A stretch of DNA of 33,467 nucleotides from Pseudomonadota bacterium (lineage in GTDB: Bacteria > Bdellovibrionota_B > Oligoflexia > Oligoflexales > CAIYRB01), in assembly GCA_026390435.1 (NCBI GenBank), contig JAPLFY010000101.1, positions 1 to 33,467 on the forward strand. The letters run 5' to 3'. The notes beneath the pieces were generated by a model, which was given only the letters and a program-made list of their open reading frames with translations, made no database searches and was not told the DNA's origin. Position 1 is the first letter of the stretch. Every line of letters starts with the position of its first letter. The position numbers and the translations under genes are program-made. Below, piece by piece: positions 8,034 through 17,121 of this stretch.

Positions 8034-9782
8034 TTATTGTGCCGAAATTAGTTCTGGATGATTTTTTACCAAACTCTGATAGGTACCTCGGTCCACAATA
8101 TACCCGTCGTCCAGAATCAAGATCTCGTCACATCGGACCAATGCTGATCCGCGATGGGAGGCTATGATTAGAGAGGATTTCATTTGGTAGAATTCGTCGA
8201 TAAGTCGCCTCTCTGTGGTGTGATCCACAGCAGAAAGAACGTCGTCTAATAGCAATAGTGGAGGCATCCGGAGTAGCACGCGAGCGAGAGCAAGGCGCTG
8301 CTTTTGACCTCCGGAAAGGCGGACACCTCGCTCCCCGATCTCAGTGTCCCAGCCGCGATCAAAAGTCTCTATTTCGGCGAGTATTTGGGCCTGCCGCGCT
8401 GCCTCAATTAATGCGGCCATAGGTGGCTCTGGGGTGATGCCAAATGCGAGATTAGCTCGAATCGTTGACGAGAATAAGTGCACTTGCTGTAGGGCCAGGC
8501 CAATGTCGCGGCGTAACTCTGACGGAGGGATATTCAGGATATCCTCGCCACGCCAGAATACAGTTGCAGGCGGTGGATCGTACAGCCGCGTTAAAACTTG
8601 GAATAGAGTGGACTTTCCACTGCCTATGCGACCAAAGAGTCCAAGGCTCTGTCCTGCCATCAGGCGAAGGTTGATCCCTCGAAGTGCTGGTGAAGCTGCA
8701 TCTGGATAAGAAAAATGTAGATCTCGGATCTCAAGCATGGGCTTGTCGTCTTGCTGAATGCTAGCGCGAGGCGCCTCTGGGTGCGGCGAGCTCTGTAGTT
8801 CAGGCGTTGCCCTGTCGATGGCACTGATTCTCTCCAGTGCAGTGCGCGCACGTTGTAGCAACGATAAAATGATCCCCATAGCTGTGAGGGGGAAGGTGAG
8901 CAAGCCGATATACACATTAAAGGCTAAAATATCACCGACAGATAGTCTGCCAGCTATGACCTCCTGGCCACCATAAAGCAGCACGACTAGTTGCGATACG
9001 CCGGCGAGACAGGTCATAAGAGGCCAAATTAGCGTTCTAATGTAGACCATCTTCATCGCGGTCTGGAACACTTCCTGGTTTTTCTCGGCAGCGCGATCTA
9101 CGAAAGTAGCTGTGGCAGCGTTAGCTTGAATGACGTGAACATTTACGAATGCCTCGGTCACGCGATTAGTCAAGGCGCCGATGGCTTGTTGATTTGAGCT
9201 TGAATATTGATGCATCCGCGGCATGGCGAAGCGGGTGATCACGAAAGTTAGGGTGAGTGGTATCAGTAGAAGCATCGTCAGCGTGGCGTGCACGGATGCC
9301 ATCTTGGCGAGGGTAAATACGGTTAGAAAGGCGACGTTTAGTACTTGTAGCACGCCAAATGCATAAAATGCTCGCAGTTGGCTCACGTCATTTGACAGTC
9401 TTGAAATGAGGTCGCCCATGCCAAAGCGAGCGTAAAAAGTCTCTGGCAAGAGCATGGTGCGGGCAAATAAGTGGGATTTGATAGCTGTTTCCACCTGCCT
9501 GCCGGGCCAAAATATGAGGACGCGAGATAGGGAACGGATGATAATAGTTAAAATACCGAGACCAATGATGGCAAGTGCGGTACCCCGCTCGCCACTAAGG
9601 TCATTGGCTGCTACCAAGCGGTTGATGATCTCCTTGGCTAGCTGGGGGATTTGGAGGTTGATCAAATTGATGGCTGCTAGCAGCACGGTGCCGCTAACAT
9701 ACCAAGGCCACAAGCGAGCAACGAAGCGGCGTGAAAATTCACCAAAGCCCAAAGTCGTTTGGGTGTGCTCACTTGCTGTCAA
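8034..9782 (-). CDS. ABC exporter half-transporter with degenerate Walker B (BmrC/TM287 type)
   Basis: A 582-aa half-exporter. Six-helix membrane domain (about 22-310), then Walker A GRIGSGKST (384-392), signature LSGGQ (489-493), Walker B LLLLDD and H-loop H543. Position 514 is Asp instead of the catalytic Glu, and the following LSAVD is typical of the degenerate-site subunit of heterodimeric exporters. Its likely partner is the LSQGQ/Glu half at 4112-5929. The start codon is TTG (complement of 9780-9782): AGGAG lies 6 nt upstream, and TTGA overlaps the stop of the preceding ATPase gene, indicating translational coupling. Cargo unknown. Confidence 0.9.
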   Translation of the reverse strand: MTASEHTQTTLGFGEFSRRFVARLWPWYVSGTVLLAAINLINLQIPQLAKEIINRLVAANDLSGERGTALAIIGLGILTIIIRSLSRVLIFWPGRQVETAIKSHLFARTMLLPETFYARFGMGDLISRLSNDVSQLRAFYAFGVLQVLNVAFLTVFTLAKMASVHATLTMLLLIPLTLTFVITRFAMPRMHQYSSSNQQAIGALTNRVTEAFVNVHVIQANAATATFVDRAAEKNQEVFQTAMKMVYIRTLIWPLMTCLAGVSQLVVLLYGGQEVIAGRLSVGDILAFNVYIGLLTFPLTAMGIILSLLQRARTALERISAIDRATPELQSSPHPEAPRASIQQDDKPMLEIRDLHFSYPDAASPALRGINLRLMAGQSLGLFGRIGSGKSTLFQVLTRLYDPPPATVFWRGEDILNIPPSELRRDIGLALQQVHLFSSTIRANLAFGITPEPPMAALIEAARQAQILAEIETFDRGWDTEIGERGVRLSGGQKQRLALARVLLRMPPLLLLDDVLSAVDHTTERRLIDEFYQMKSSLIIASHRGSALVRCDEILILDDGYIVDRGTYQSLVKNHPELISAQ

Positions 9783-10528
9783 TTTGTACTCCTGACTCCG
9801 AAGAAGCGAGACTCTATTTCGGCCTCGCGTGCTTCCAAGGAAAGCGCATCCCAGGGAGCAACCTTAGACCATTTTCCATCGGCAAGAATTAACACCTCTG
9901 TACAAAGGCGCGCACAAAAACTTAGGACATGAGTGCTTAGTATAGTGATATGCCCACGCCGCGTCCTGCCGGCGATCATGCCCTCAAGGGTTTTTATATG
10001 ATTAAGATCTAATCCAGAGAATGGCTCGTCGAGTATCAGGTACGCTGGGTCATGCAGCGTGGCGAGGGCGAGTCCGACCCGCTTTTGCATTCCGTAAGAA
10101 AGTGTGCCCAGAGGTTTGCGTTTATAACTAGCGCAGTCCCAGAGGTCTTCGGCTGACGTCACTCGTTCCTCTATATGGGGTAGACCATACAATCGTGCTG
10201 CGTAACTTAAGACTTCATGACCGCTGGCCCACTCAGGCAGTACGGGGTCCTGGGGCAAATAACCAACTTCGCGTTTCAGTTCAGCGGTGTCTGGGGTCAG
10301 CCTGCGGCCTGCCAGTCTGATCTCCCCGGCAGTTGCATCAAGATTGCCGGTCAACAGCTGAAAGCTGGTGGTTTTGCCGGCGCCATTTTTACCGACCAGG
10401 CCTATCGTTGCGCCGCTGCCTAGAGTGAAATCCAAGGGGCCGAGGACAAATCCGCTCGCAAACTCTTTTTTTAGCCCAGAAATGGCTAGTTGTGGTTCGC
10501 TTACTGCGGGTGTGATCGTTGAGCTCAT
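9779..10528 (-). CDS. ABC-2 type transporter ATP-binding protein
   Basis: A 249-aa stand-alone ATPase starting MSSTITPAVSEPQ. Motifs: Walker A GKNGAGKTT, Q-loop in YLPQDPVLP, signature LSYGMQKRVGLA, Walker B AYLILDEPFSGLD and H-loop STHV. The length and the LxYGMxKR signature match ATPases of ABC-2 exporters. The ATG at 10526-10528 overlaps the stop of the upstream permease gene as ATGA. A longer reading frame to 10603 would run inside that gene and is unlikely. It pairs with the membrane protein upstream. At its 3' end it overlaps the exporter gene by TTGA, so three genes are tightly coupled. Confidence 0.9.
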   Translation of the reverse strand: MSSTITPAVSEPQLAISGLKKEFASGFVLGPLDFTLGSGATIGLVGKNGAGKTTSFQLLTGNLDATAGEIRLAGRRLTPDTAELKREVGYLPQDPVLPEWASGHEVLSYAARLYGLPHIEERVTSAEDLWDCASYKRKPLGTLSYGMQKRVGLALATLHDPAYLILDEPFSGLDLNHIKTLEGMIAGRTRRGHITILSTHVLSFCARLCTEVLILADGKWSKVAPWDALSLEAREAEIESRFFGVRSTN

Positions 10529-11670
10529 GCGCGATAAAACCTCCCAGCTTGACTCGGGCCTGCTGCGCCGATGAGTAACGGTATAAGTAGCACACCTAAC
10601 CAATGGGCGAATACTGCTGTGCCAATAAACAGCGACACAATCAAGATTAGCAGTAAATTGACGGCTAGACGTCGACCATCAATTTGCAGCAGTAGACAGG
10701 GGGCCGTAACCGCCGGCACGGCGGCAACTGCGAGCACTTTTGCTGCGGTAAGAATAGTCGCTTCCATAGTGGGGCTGACTGACCCTGCTCCTATCCCAAC
10801 TAAGTAGGCAATAGCTACACTGCATCCTACTAGGAGTCCCAGAATTCCACCGGTGTAATGATAGGCCCTGATAAATTCATCATGGGTGACGCCGACACCG
10901 CGCTCCAGCCACGCATGTTTTAAATCGCTAGCCATTTGTACGCAAAGGGTAGCAGCAGTGCAATATCCGGCGGCAAGTCCGGCTGTCGCGGCAACAAATG
11001 GCGGTGCTGAACGCGCTGCGGCTAACGCGACTAAGGTCAAGAAGCCAACTGATAGTGCTAAAAATATGCGACTCAGTCGGCTGCGGCTCAAGATCTGCTG
11101 TAATCGCCATTGAGTTAGCACGCTGATTTTGGTTTGCGCACGAGCAACCTGCCGTTGCTTGGTTTTAGGCTCAAGACCCTGCCCCTCCTGGCTCTTTGAA
11201 ATTTCCGGCAGAATAAAGGTGATGATGAGCATACCCCCCTCGGCGACTACGAGGGAAAGGACTGGCCATGGCTCCAGCCAGCGTAAGATCAGATACCAGG
11301 CACCACCGTGCCACGCAGAAAGTAGGGTTCCTGCATGCAGGTAACGGTAGGTGCGGAGAGTATTGTCTGACTCGCCCAGCTGTGCGGCCATTTGCATCAC
11401 GCTCCGAGCAGCCTGTTTTCTCACATAGAATGCTCCAGCTGCGGTGCAAATCAGCAGCACTACAATTGCTAACGTCCGAGCAAAAGCGTGCCGCATGTTT
11501 AGAGCAATTTCAGCTACCTGGACATTTAGGAAATCATTGAAAACATAAAAAAACGTGGCAAACATCACGCAACTTGCGGTGAGTATGGACAGCTCGCGCC
11601 CTAGGTCATGGCGTAGTCGATGGCCGAGGGTAAGCCACCACATGCGGTATAAATAAAAGGCACGTCTCAT
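10525..11670 (-). CDS. ABC-2-like multi-pass permease subunit
   Basis: A 381-aa membrane protein beginning MRRAFYLYRMWW, with about ten hydrophobic segments (for example LSILTASCVMFATFFYVF and TLAIVVLLICTAAGAFYV). A charged cytoplasmic loop in the middle (KSQEGQGLEPKTKQRQVARA) divides them. I see no family motif beyond the general ABC-2 permease look; the role comes from its ATGA overlap with the ATPase gene. The ATG at 11670 has AGGA 8 nt upstream and is preferred over the GTG at 11733, which would add 21 residues lying over the likely promoter. It heads the five-gene block. Confidence 0.75.
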   Translation of the reverse strand: MRRAFYLYRMWWLTLGHRLRHDLGRELSILTASCVMFATFFYVFNDFLNVQVAEIALNMRHAFARTLAIVVLLICTAAGAFYVRKQAARSVMQMAAQLGESDNTLRTYRYLHAGTLLSAWHGGAWYLILRWLEPWPVLSLVVAEGGMLIITFILPEISKSQEGQGLEPKTKQRQVARAQTKISVLTQWRLQQILSRSRLSRIFLALSVGFLTLVALAAARSAPPFVAATAGLAAGYCTAATLCVQMASDLKHAWLERGVGVTHDEFIRAYHYTGGILGLLVGCSVAIAYLVGIGAGSVSPTMEATILTAAKVLAVAAVPAVTAPCLLLQIDGRRLAVNLLLILIVSLFIGTAVFAHWLGVLLIPLLIGAAGPSQAGRFYRA

Positions 11671-11771
11671 CGTCCGGTTCCTAAAGAAGCAAGAGGTTGC
11701 GAGAGGGTATCCGTAATTTACAATCCGGGGCACAATTGACCTAGTGTAAATCTTAAGGGGAGACGGTCTTA

Positions 11772-13673
11772 ATGTTATTTAAGAGCAGATCGAGCCAATC
11801 CTCATGGACAGCTACTCCCGCATCTAAGCTAATCGTATCCGCGACCAGTGCCCTCATATCCTTAGCCGCATTGACTACGAACAGTAATGCCGCAGCCCCG
11901 TCTGCCCCGTCTGCAGAGCACGATGCCGGCATCGCCATGCGCGCCATGCCGAAATATAAACCAGATTTCAAAGTTTTTGATTATGCCAACCGGGACGCCC
12001 CCAAAGGCGGCACCCTGGTGATTGGGATGGAAGGAGGCGTTGATACCGCCAATCCCTTCGCTATCAAAGGTGACACTTCACTTGACATTCAGGGTCTGGT
12101 GTTTCAGGAGCTCGGAGAGGCATCGCTAGACGAACCGTTTACCAGGTATCCATCAGTTGCGGCCAGCTTTCTCCTGGCACCCGATCAGTTGTCCATGATC
12201 GTTCAGTTGCGGCAGGACGCGAAGTTTTCCGACGGCAAGGCACTCACGGCAGACGATGTGGTGTTTAGTTTTGACACCTTCCATTCGGCAAAAGTTGCAC
12301 CTTTTTATAAATCTTACTGGGCTGACATTAAGGCTGTGCAGGCCATTGACAAGCACACGGTAAAATTCACCTTTGTGAAAGAAAACCCGGAACTGGCATT
12401 GATTTGCACCGAGTTGGCTATTCTGCCCCAGCACGTCTATGCGCACGGAGATTTTCCCACCCAGGCGATTGGCTCAGGGCCATATAAGCTCAAGGATTTC
12501 CGGCCAGGTTCATCGCTGACCCTGGTGCGTAATCCAGACTGGTGGGGGAAGGATCTCCCGATCAATCGCGGCCGGTTCAATTTCGATACTATTGTGATTA
12601 AGTACTATAAGGACTCAACAGCCATGGTTGAGGCATTTAAACGCGGTGACTTCGATGTTTATGACGTGCGCATGGCGAAGGTCTGGGCTAAGGATCTGGT
12701 CGGATCCAAGTTTGAGCAGCTTAAATATATTAAAAAGGAGTTGTTGCCGAGCCGGAATACCCAAGGCGGTCAGGGCTTTTTATTCAACTTAAGACTGCCG
12801 AAATTCCAAGATGTGCGGGTGCGGCAGGCCTTGGCCCTAGCATTTGATTTTCCCTGGTCAAACAAAAATCTTTTTTATGATCAGTATGCGCAAAACGAGA
12901 GCTTCTTTCAGAATACGCCGCTAGCAGCTAAAGGATTGCCGACGCCGGAAGAGCTAGCAGTGTTGGAACCACTTAAGGCTGATTTGCCAGAGGACGTCTA
13001 TTCTAAGCCGATGGGTTGGCTGGGCAGGGGAGTGCCGATCACAGATCGTCTGCGTCAGGCTATGCAGCTGCTTAAGGCAGCTGGATATGTGGTTAAGGAT
13101 GGCGTCGCGCAGGGTCCCGGAGGCAAGCTGGAGTTTAAATTTTTGCTCCAGCCGGGCGGGCTGCAGCGGGTTATTGAGCCGTATTTCCAAAATCTTCGGA
13201 AGATCGGTGTCAACGTCACGATTGAAGAAAAGGAGCAGAGCATCTACATCAAGAGGCTCGACCAGCGTGAGTTTGACATGACGAGCCTGATTTTTGGACA
13301 ATCACAGTCACCTGGCAATGAGCAGAGAACCTACTGGGCATCTGCCTCAGCTGACGAGCGATACTCGCGGAATTATGCCGGGCTTAAAAATAAGGCCATC
13401 GATATTCTGGTTGATAAAGTGATCTATGCTAAGACCAGGGACGAGCTGGAGCTTATGACTCGGTGCTTGGACAGGGCCCTATATCACCAGCACTTGTTGG
13501 TCCATAATTGGCACTCGCCTAATTTTCGGTTGGCTTACTGGCATAAATTTGGTCATCCCGAAAAGCTGCCAGACTATTATGCAGTCCGTCAGTTTTATGA
13601 GCTGATGTGGTTTGATCCAGTCAAAGCTGCGCAGCTTTCTCAGGCGCAGTCCAAGGGAGCGCCCGCGCCCTGA
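11772..13673 (+). CDS. yejA: Periplasmic oligopeptide-binding protein, YejA type
   Basis: A 633-aa extracellular solute-binding protein (family 5) with an N-terminal signal region (about 1-40). Residues 55 onwards, AMPKYKPDFKVFDYANRDAP then KGGTL, match the hallmark start of YejA, the receptor for peptides and microcin C-like compounds. Typical later elements include LTADDVVFSF and YKDSTAMVEAFKRGDFD. It would bind peptides in the periplasm and pass them to YejB/YejE. The start has AAGGGGAG 9 nt upstream. TGATG overlaps the next gene by one base. It diverges from the ABC block across 100 bp. Confidence 0.92.
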   Translation: MLFKSRSSQSSWTATPASKLIVSATSALISLAALTTNSNAAAPSAPSAEHDAGIAMRAMPKYKPDFKVFDYANRDAPKGGTLVIGMEGGVDTANPFAIKGDTSLDIQGLVFQELGEASLDEPFTRYPSVAASFLLAPDQLSMIVQLRQDAKFSDGKALTADDVVFSFDTFHSAKVAPFYKSYWADIKAVQAIDKHTVKFTFVKENPELALICTELAILPQHVYAHGDFPTQAIGSGPYKLKDFRPGSSLTLVRNPDWWGKDLPINRGRFNFDTIVIKYYKDSTAMVEAFKRGDFDVYDVRMAKVWAKDLVGSKFEQLKYIKKELLPSRNTQGGQGFLFNLRLPKFQDVRVRQALALAFDFPWSNKNLFYDQYAQNESFFQNTPLAAKGLPTPEELAVLEPLKADLPEDVYSKPMGWLGRGVPITDRLRQAMQLLKAAGYVVKDGVAQGPGGKLEFKFLLQPGGLQRVIEPYFQNLRKIGVNVTIEEKEQSIYIKRLDQREFDMTSLIFGQSQSPGNEQRTYWASASADERYSRNYAGLKNKAIDILVDKVIYAKTRDELELMTRCLDRALYHQHLLVHNWHSPNFRLAYWHKFGHPEKLPDYYAVRQFYELMWFDPVKAAQLSQAQSKGAPAP

Positions 13674-14719
13674 TGCAATCCTATATTCTAAAGCGTTTGC
13701 TGCTGTTTCTACCGACTCTACTTGGGGTGGTATTCATTAACTTCGTCCTGATTCAATTTGTACCCGGTGGGCCAATTGAACAGTTCGTAGCTAAGGCTCG
13801 GCATGACAGTGTCGGAGAGGTCGCGACTGGTGATGTGAATAAGGCGATGCGTAAAGGACTAGATGAAGAGCAAATTAATGAGCTAAAGCAGCTATACGGT
13901 TTCGACAAGCCCTGGCCGATGCGCTTAGCAAGTTGGACCTATAAGCTCTTTACCTTTCAATTTGGTGAATCGTATTTTCATCACAAAAAAGTGATCGACT
14001 TGGTACAGGAAAAGCTGCCCGTTTCCCTTTGGTTAGGCGTCAGTTCGTTTTTTCTGACTTACCTGATGTGCATTCCTCTCGGTATGGCCAAGGCGGTGCG
14101 TGAAGGTACCTCTTTTGATGTGGTGACGAGTGTAGTCGTCTTGGTGGGGTATAGCGTTCCTGGTTTTGTGTTAGGTGTCTTACTCATCTGGTTGTTCGGT
14201 GGCGGCAGCTTCTGGGACGTATTTCCTATTGCCGGGCTGCACAGTGATAACTTTGAGGCGTTGAACAATTGGGAGAAATTTAAGGACACCCTCCATCACT
14301 TGGTATTGCCGCTCATTTGCCTTAATATTGGTAGCTTTGCCGTCATGACTACGCTGACCAAAAATACTGTGGTCGATAACATGCGGCAGCAATACGTGCT
14401 CACGGCACGGGCCAAAGGCGTAAAGGAACGGTGGGTGATCTGGCGCCACGTGTTCCGAAATTCTATGATTCCGCTGGTGACCGGGTTTGCCGGTAGTTTC
14501 CTGACTATGTTCTTTACTGGCAGTCTTTTGATCGAAACCTTATTCAGTCTGGATGGTCTAGGTCTGCTTTCCTATAAGTCGGTGATGGCTCGCGATTACC
14601 CGGTGGTGATGGCCAGCCAATTTTTCTTCTCCGTGCTCTTTGTGTTGGGCAATCTATTTAGTGACATCATGTATGTGGTGGTGGATCCGCGGATTACTTT
14701 TGACCAGGTAGCGGAGTAA
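13673..14719 (+). CDS. yejB: Peptide ABC transporter permease, YejB type
   Basis: A 348-aa inner-membrane permease. The N-terminus MQSYILKRLLLFLPTLLGVV and the FVPGGPIEQ segment are typical of YejB/DppB proteins. The EAA loop that contacts the ATPase is visible around TARAKGVKERWVIWRHVFRN. About six membrane helices. It shares one base with the yejA stop and is followed after 6 nt by yejE. It forms half of the inner-membrane channel for peptide uptake. Confidence 0.92.
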   Translation: MQSYILKRLLLFLPTLLGVVFINFVLIQFVPGGPIEQFVAKARHDSVGEVATGDVNKAMRKGLDEEQINELKQLYGFDKPWPMRLASWTYKLFTFQFGESYFHHKKVIDLVQEKLPVSLWLGVSSFFLTYLMCIPLGMAKAVREGTSFDVVTSVVVLVGYSVPGFVLGVLLIWLFGGGSFWDVFPIAGLHSDNFEALNNWEKFKDTLHHLVLPLICLNIGSFAVMTTLTKNTVVDNMRQQYVLTARAKGVKERWVIWRHVFRNSMIPLVTGFAGSFLTMFFTGSLLIETLFSLDGLGLLSYKSVMARDYPVVMASQFFFSVLFVLGNLFSDIMYVVVDPRITFDQVAE

Positions 14720-14725
14720 ATCCTG

Positions 14726-15754
14726 ATGCGTCCTAATCACGCCCTCGCTCGCCGCCGGCTGGCAATTTTCCGCGCCAATCGCCGCGGTTATTGCAGTGCC
14801 TGGATCCTGATGATCACCGTGTTACTCTCATTATTCGCCGAATTCCTCTGTAACAACCGACCTCTACTTGTGAAGTACGAGGGGCATTATTTCGTGCCAG
14901 TGCTGGTGAGTTACCCCGAGACCACTTTTGGTGGGGTTTTCGATGCAGAGGCCGATTACCATGACCCTACTGTGGCTGCGGCTCTCAATGGGAATGGCAA
15001 TTGGGCTATATTTCCTCCGATTAAGTTTGACTATCAGTACATAGATACCAGACTTAGCCTCCCAGCGCCGTCACCACCAGACGGTGATCACCTCCTGGGT
15101 ACTGATGATCGTGGTCGTGACGTTCTGGCGCGACTGATTTACGGCTTCCGGTTATCGGTAGTCTTTGGGGTCACACTGGCGATATTGGGCTCCGTATTGG
15201 GAATCGTATTAGGTTCGATCCAGGGCTATGTGGGCGGTAAATTTGATTTGATCTGCCAGCGTTTTATTGAGATCTGGTCGGCCCAAAACGATCTTTATAT
15301 GCTAATCATCTTGAGCTCGATTTTTGACCCATCAGTTGGGCTCATTTTCTTACTATTGTCGCTATTTGGCTGGATGGGCCTAGCGGCTTATGTGCGGGCC
15401 GAATTTTTGCGGGCTAGACAATATGAGTATGTCCAGTCCGCGATCGCTTTGGGTAGTAGCCGCATGCGGGTGATTGTCACTCACGTCCTGCCAAATACAC
15501 TAACTCCTGTGATCACTTTTTTCCCGTTTCGTATCGCTGACGGCATAATGGGCCTGACGGCTTTAGATTTTCTATCGCTTGGAGTGCCGCCGCCAACACC
15601 GAGCCTCGGTGAGTTGCTGAGCCAGGGCAAAGGTAATCTTACCAGCTGGTGGATTATCGTATCGGTGTTCACCGTCATCATTCTGCTGATCACGATGCTC
15701 AATTTTATTGGCGAAGCGGTGCAAAAAGCCATGGATCCGAAAGCTGTGGCCTAG
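14726..15754 (+). CDS. yejE: Peptide ABC transporter permease, YejE type
   Basis: A 342-aa permease of the DppC/YejE family. The LLGTDDRGRDVLARLIYGFR segment and the EAA loop (YVQSAIALGSSRMRVIVTHV) are diagnostic. A periplasmic insert between the first and second helices (about 45-110) is as in YejE. It completes the receptor-channel set begun by yejA and yejB. No yejF ATPase gene follows: the next gene is convergent and starts 4 nt after the stop. The ATPase must be encoded elsewhere or shared. Confidence 0.92.
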   Translation: MRPNHALARRRLAIFRANRRGYCSAWILMITVLLSLFAEFLCNNRPLLVKYEGHYFVPVLVSYPETTFGGVFDAEADYHDPTVAAALNGNGNWAIFPPIKFDYQYIDTRLSLPAPSPPDGDHLLGTDDRGRDVLARLIYGFRLSVVFGVTLAILGSVLGIVLGSIQGYVGGKFDLICQRFIEIWSAQNDLYMLIILSSIFDPSVGLIFLLLSLFGWMGLAAYVRAEFLRARQYEYVQSAIALGSSRMRVIVTHVLPNTLTPVITFFPFRIADGIMGLTALDFLSLGVPPPTPSLGELLSQGKGNLTSWWIIVSVFTVIILLITMLNFIGEAVQKAMDPKAVA

Positions 15755-15758
15755 GACT

Positions 15759-16910
15759 TCAATTCGTCATTTCTGTAGCCGGTGGCTTGGTCCCTGCCGA
15801 TGGCGTCGTCGGCGCTTTACAGGCCGAATTATTTTCCTGCGCCAGTGCTAAGTTAGCGGAGGAACTGCCAGTGCTAGAGTCTGCGATAGCGTTGATCTGG
15901 CCGTTTTTTGCGCTGTCTTTCTTGGTACAGCTAAGTTCGGAGTTTTTTTGTCGGCTGTCCGTAGCTTGTTGGTTTTTATTCTGAGCTTGCGCGTTCTCTG
16001 GCAGTTTCGAGCTAGAAGAGTTGTCGTCGCCACTTGCGCCGATGCCGCCGCCCGAGCCACCGCCACCCGAGCCACCACCACCCGAGCCACCAGCTCCTTG
16101 ATAGACGCCTGCAGAGTTAAACGACGCACTGCTGAGGTTAGGGACGAAATTAGGGCTCTTAGTCAGCCCAAGTATCGGGCCGCCGTTAAAGTTCTGGTTG
16201 TTCGCTTGAGTGATGTCGGCACCGATCGATCCGCCAACGTAGTCTGCTAGCCAATTTGCTAGCTCAGAGTTTTGGGCTGTAGTTTTAATGCCACTGGCAG
16301 CGGCACCTTCGCTGGTGGTTGGATCGTCGATCAGAGAGATTTTTTGTTCAGCCATGTCTTCGTTAACGTCGAAGCCTGCTAATGCATTAGCCTGAGTCAC
16401 AGTTGGGATGGATTTGGCGTAAATTGCCGCCTTACCTAATTTGTCCCGGACTGAGAGCTGGAGAGTGCAAGGTAGCTCTGTAGGTTGTAGAGAAGCGACC
16501 AGTGGTAAATTTGCCACAGGCGATGCTGTGGTTGCCAGTTTGCGTAGCGGTCTTTTGACGCAGCTCACCGCTGCGGTGGTTTGTAGATTAGCCAGACTGG
16601 CTGGTTGGATAGATTTAATTCCCCGTTTGAATAGGCCGCAGCCCAATGTAATTGCCTTTCCATTCACCGCGCTTTGGCCAACGTCTGGTTTGCTATCAAG
16701 AAACGCACAGGTTAGGTAAGCGCCGGCGACTTGTTGTGGCGGATCGGCTTTCTCAGACTCATTGCCTCCACCGTTACCGTTTTCTCTTCCGAAATTGAAA
16801 TCAAGTCCGGGCACGCTTAAAGCGCCGCTACCGCTCGGGTTACATCCCAACAGTCCACTGAGTACCATGGAGGCAGACAAAGGCGATAACAGTGCCAAGA
16901 TGAACCGCAT
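15759..16910 (-). CDS. Secreted lipoprotein with Gly/Ser linker, function unknown
   Basis: A 383-aa protein from the ATG at 16908-16910, with AAGGA 8 nt upstream. The signal peptide ends at a lipobox LSGLLGC with Cys 23. A longer frame to 17057 adds 49 residues that would bury the signal peptide, so it is rejected. Residues 60-200 contain regularly spaced Cys (LTCAF, LGCGLF, VSCVKR, LPCTL). Residues 273-290 are a natural (GGGGS)-type linker, and the tail is rich in Ser, Asn and Gln. No known domain is recognised. It shares a QNFNGxPI motif with the lipoprotein at 2765-3925. It converges on yejE with a 4-nt gap. Confidence 0.8.
   Translation of the reverse strand: MRFILALLSPLSASMVLSGLLGCNPSGSGALSVPGLDFNFGRENGNGGGNESEKADPPQQVAGAYLTCAFLDSKPDVGQSAVNGKAITLGCGLFKRGIKSIQPASLANLQTTAAVSCVKRPLRKLATTASPVANLPLVASLQPTELPCTLQLSVRDKLGKAAIYAKSIPTVTQANALAGFDVNEDMAEQKISLIDDPTTSEGAAASGIKTTAQNSELANWLADYVGGSIGADITQANNQNFNGGPILGLTKSPNFVPNLSSASFNSAGVYQGAGGSGGGGSGGGGSGGGIGASGDDNSSSSKLPENAQAQNKNQQATDSRQKNSELSCTKKDSAKNGQINAIADSSTGSSSANLALAQENNSACKAPTTPSAGTKPPATEMTN
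16051..16095. repeat. Three tandem 15-bp repeats encoding a (GGGGS)-like linker
   Basis: Three units beginning CCCGAGCCACC at 16051, 16066 and 16081 differ at only a few bases. They lie in frame in the lipoprotein gene, so gain or loss of a unit would change linker length by five residues without breaking the gene. Confidence 0.75.
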
Positions 16911-17065
16911 GGACTCGTTCCTTCCAGGGACCGGTAATCCCCAAGGTTGCTTAGAAAGGCTCTTCCTGTCTCTTATAAGAAACTCATCGGCCTGTTTGTC
17001 TAAGAACTTGAGACAGAACGAAAAGTTGCGCTTTTTTTGGGGGTTAGCCATGGTCATAGCGGGAT

Positions 17066-17094
17066 TTGCTTTTAAGGGCTGTCTCCGCTATAGA
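17066..17094 (+). promoter_or_regulatory. Promoter of folE2 (TTGCTT-N17-TATAGA)
   Basis: TTGCTT at 17066-17071 and TATAGA at 17089-17094 are separated by exactly 17 bp and lie 27 bp before the folE2 start codon. No obvious Zur-type palindrome is seen around it. Confidence 0.7.
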
Positions 17095-17121
17095 GGGAGG
17101 CTTGGTCTATCTGGGGGAGCC

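Noticed and set aside
10529-10603. An N-terminal extension of the ABC-2 ATPase
   Set aside because: It would overlap the permease gene by 79 bp; the ATGA overlap start gives a normal ATPase N-terminus.
408-11750. ACCTAGTGTAAA shared upstream of lpxC (408-419) and yejA (11739-11750)
   Set aside because: It resembles a -10 region, but neither copy has a -35 box at proper spacing; two matches are not enough to call a regulatory site.
16911-17057. An N-terminal extension of the lipoprotein at 15759
   Set aside because: It would place 49 charged residues before a clear lipoprotein signal peptide, and the shorter start has a good ribosome-binding site.
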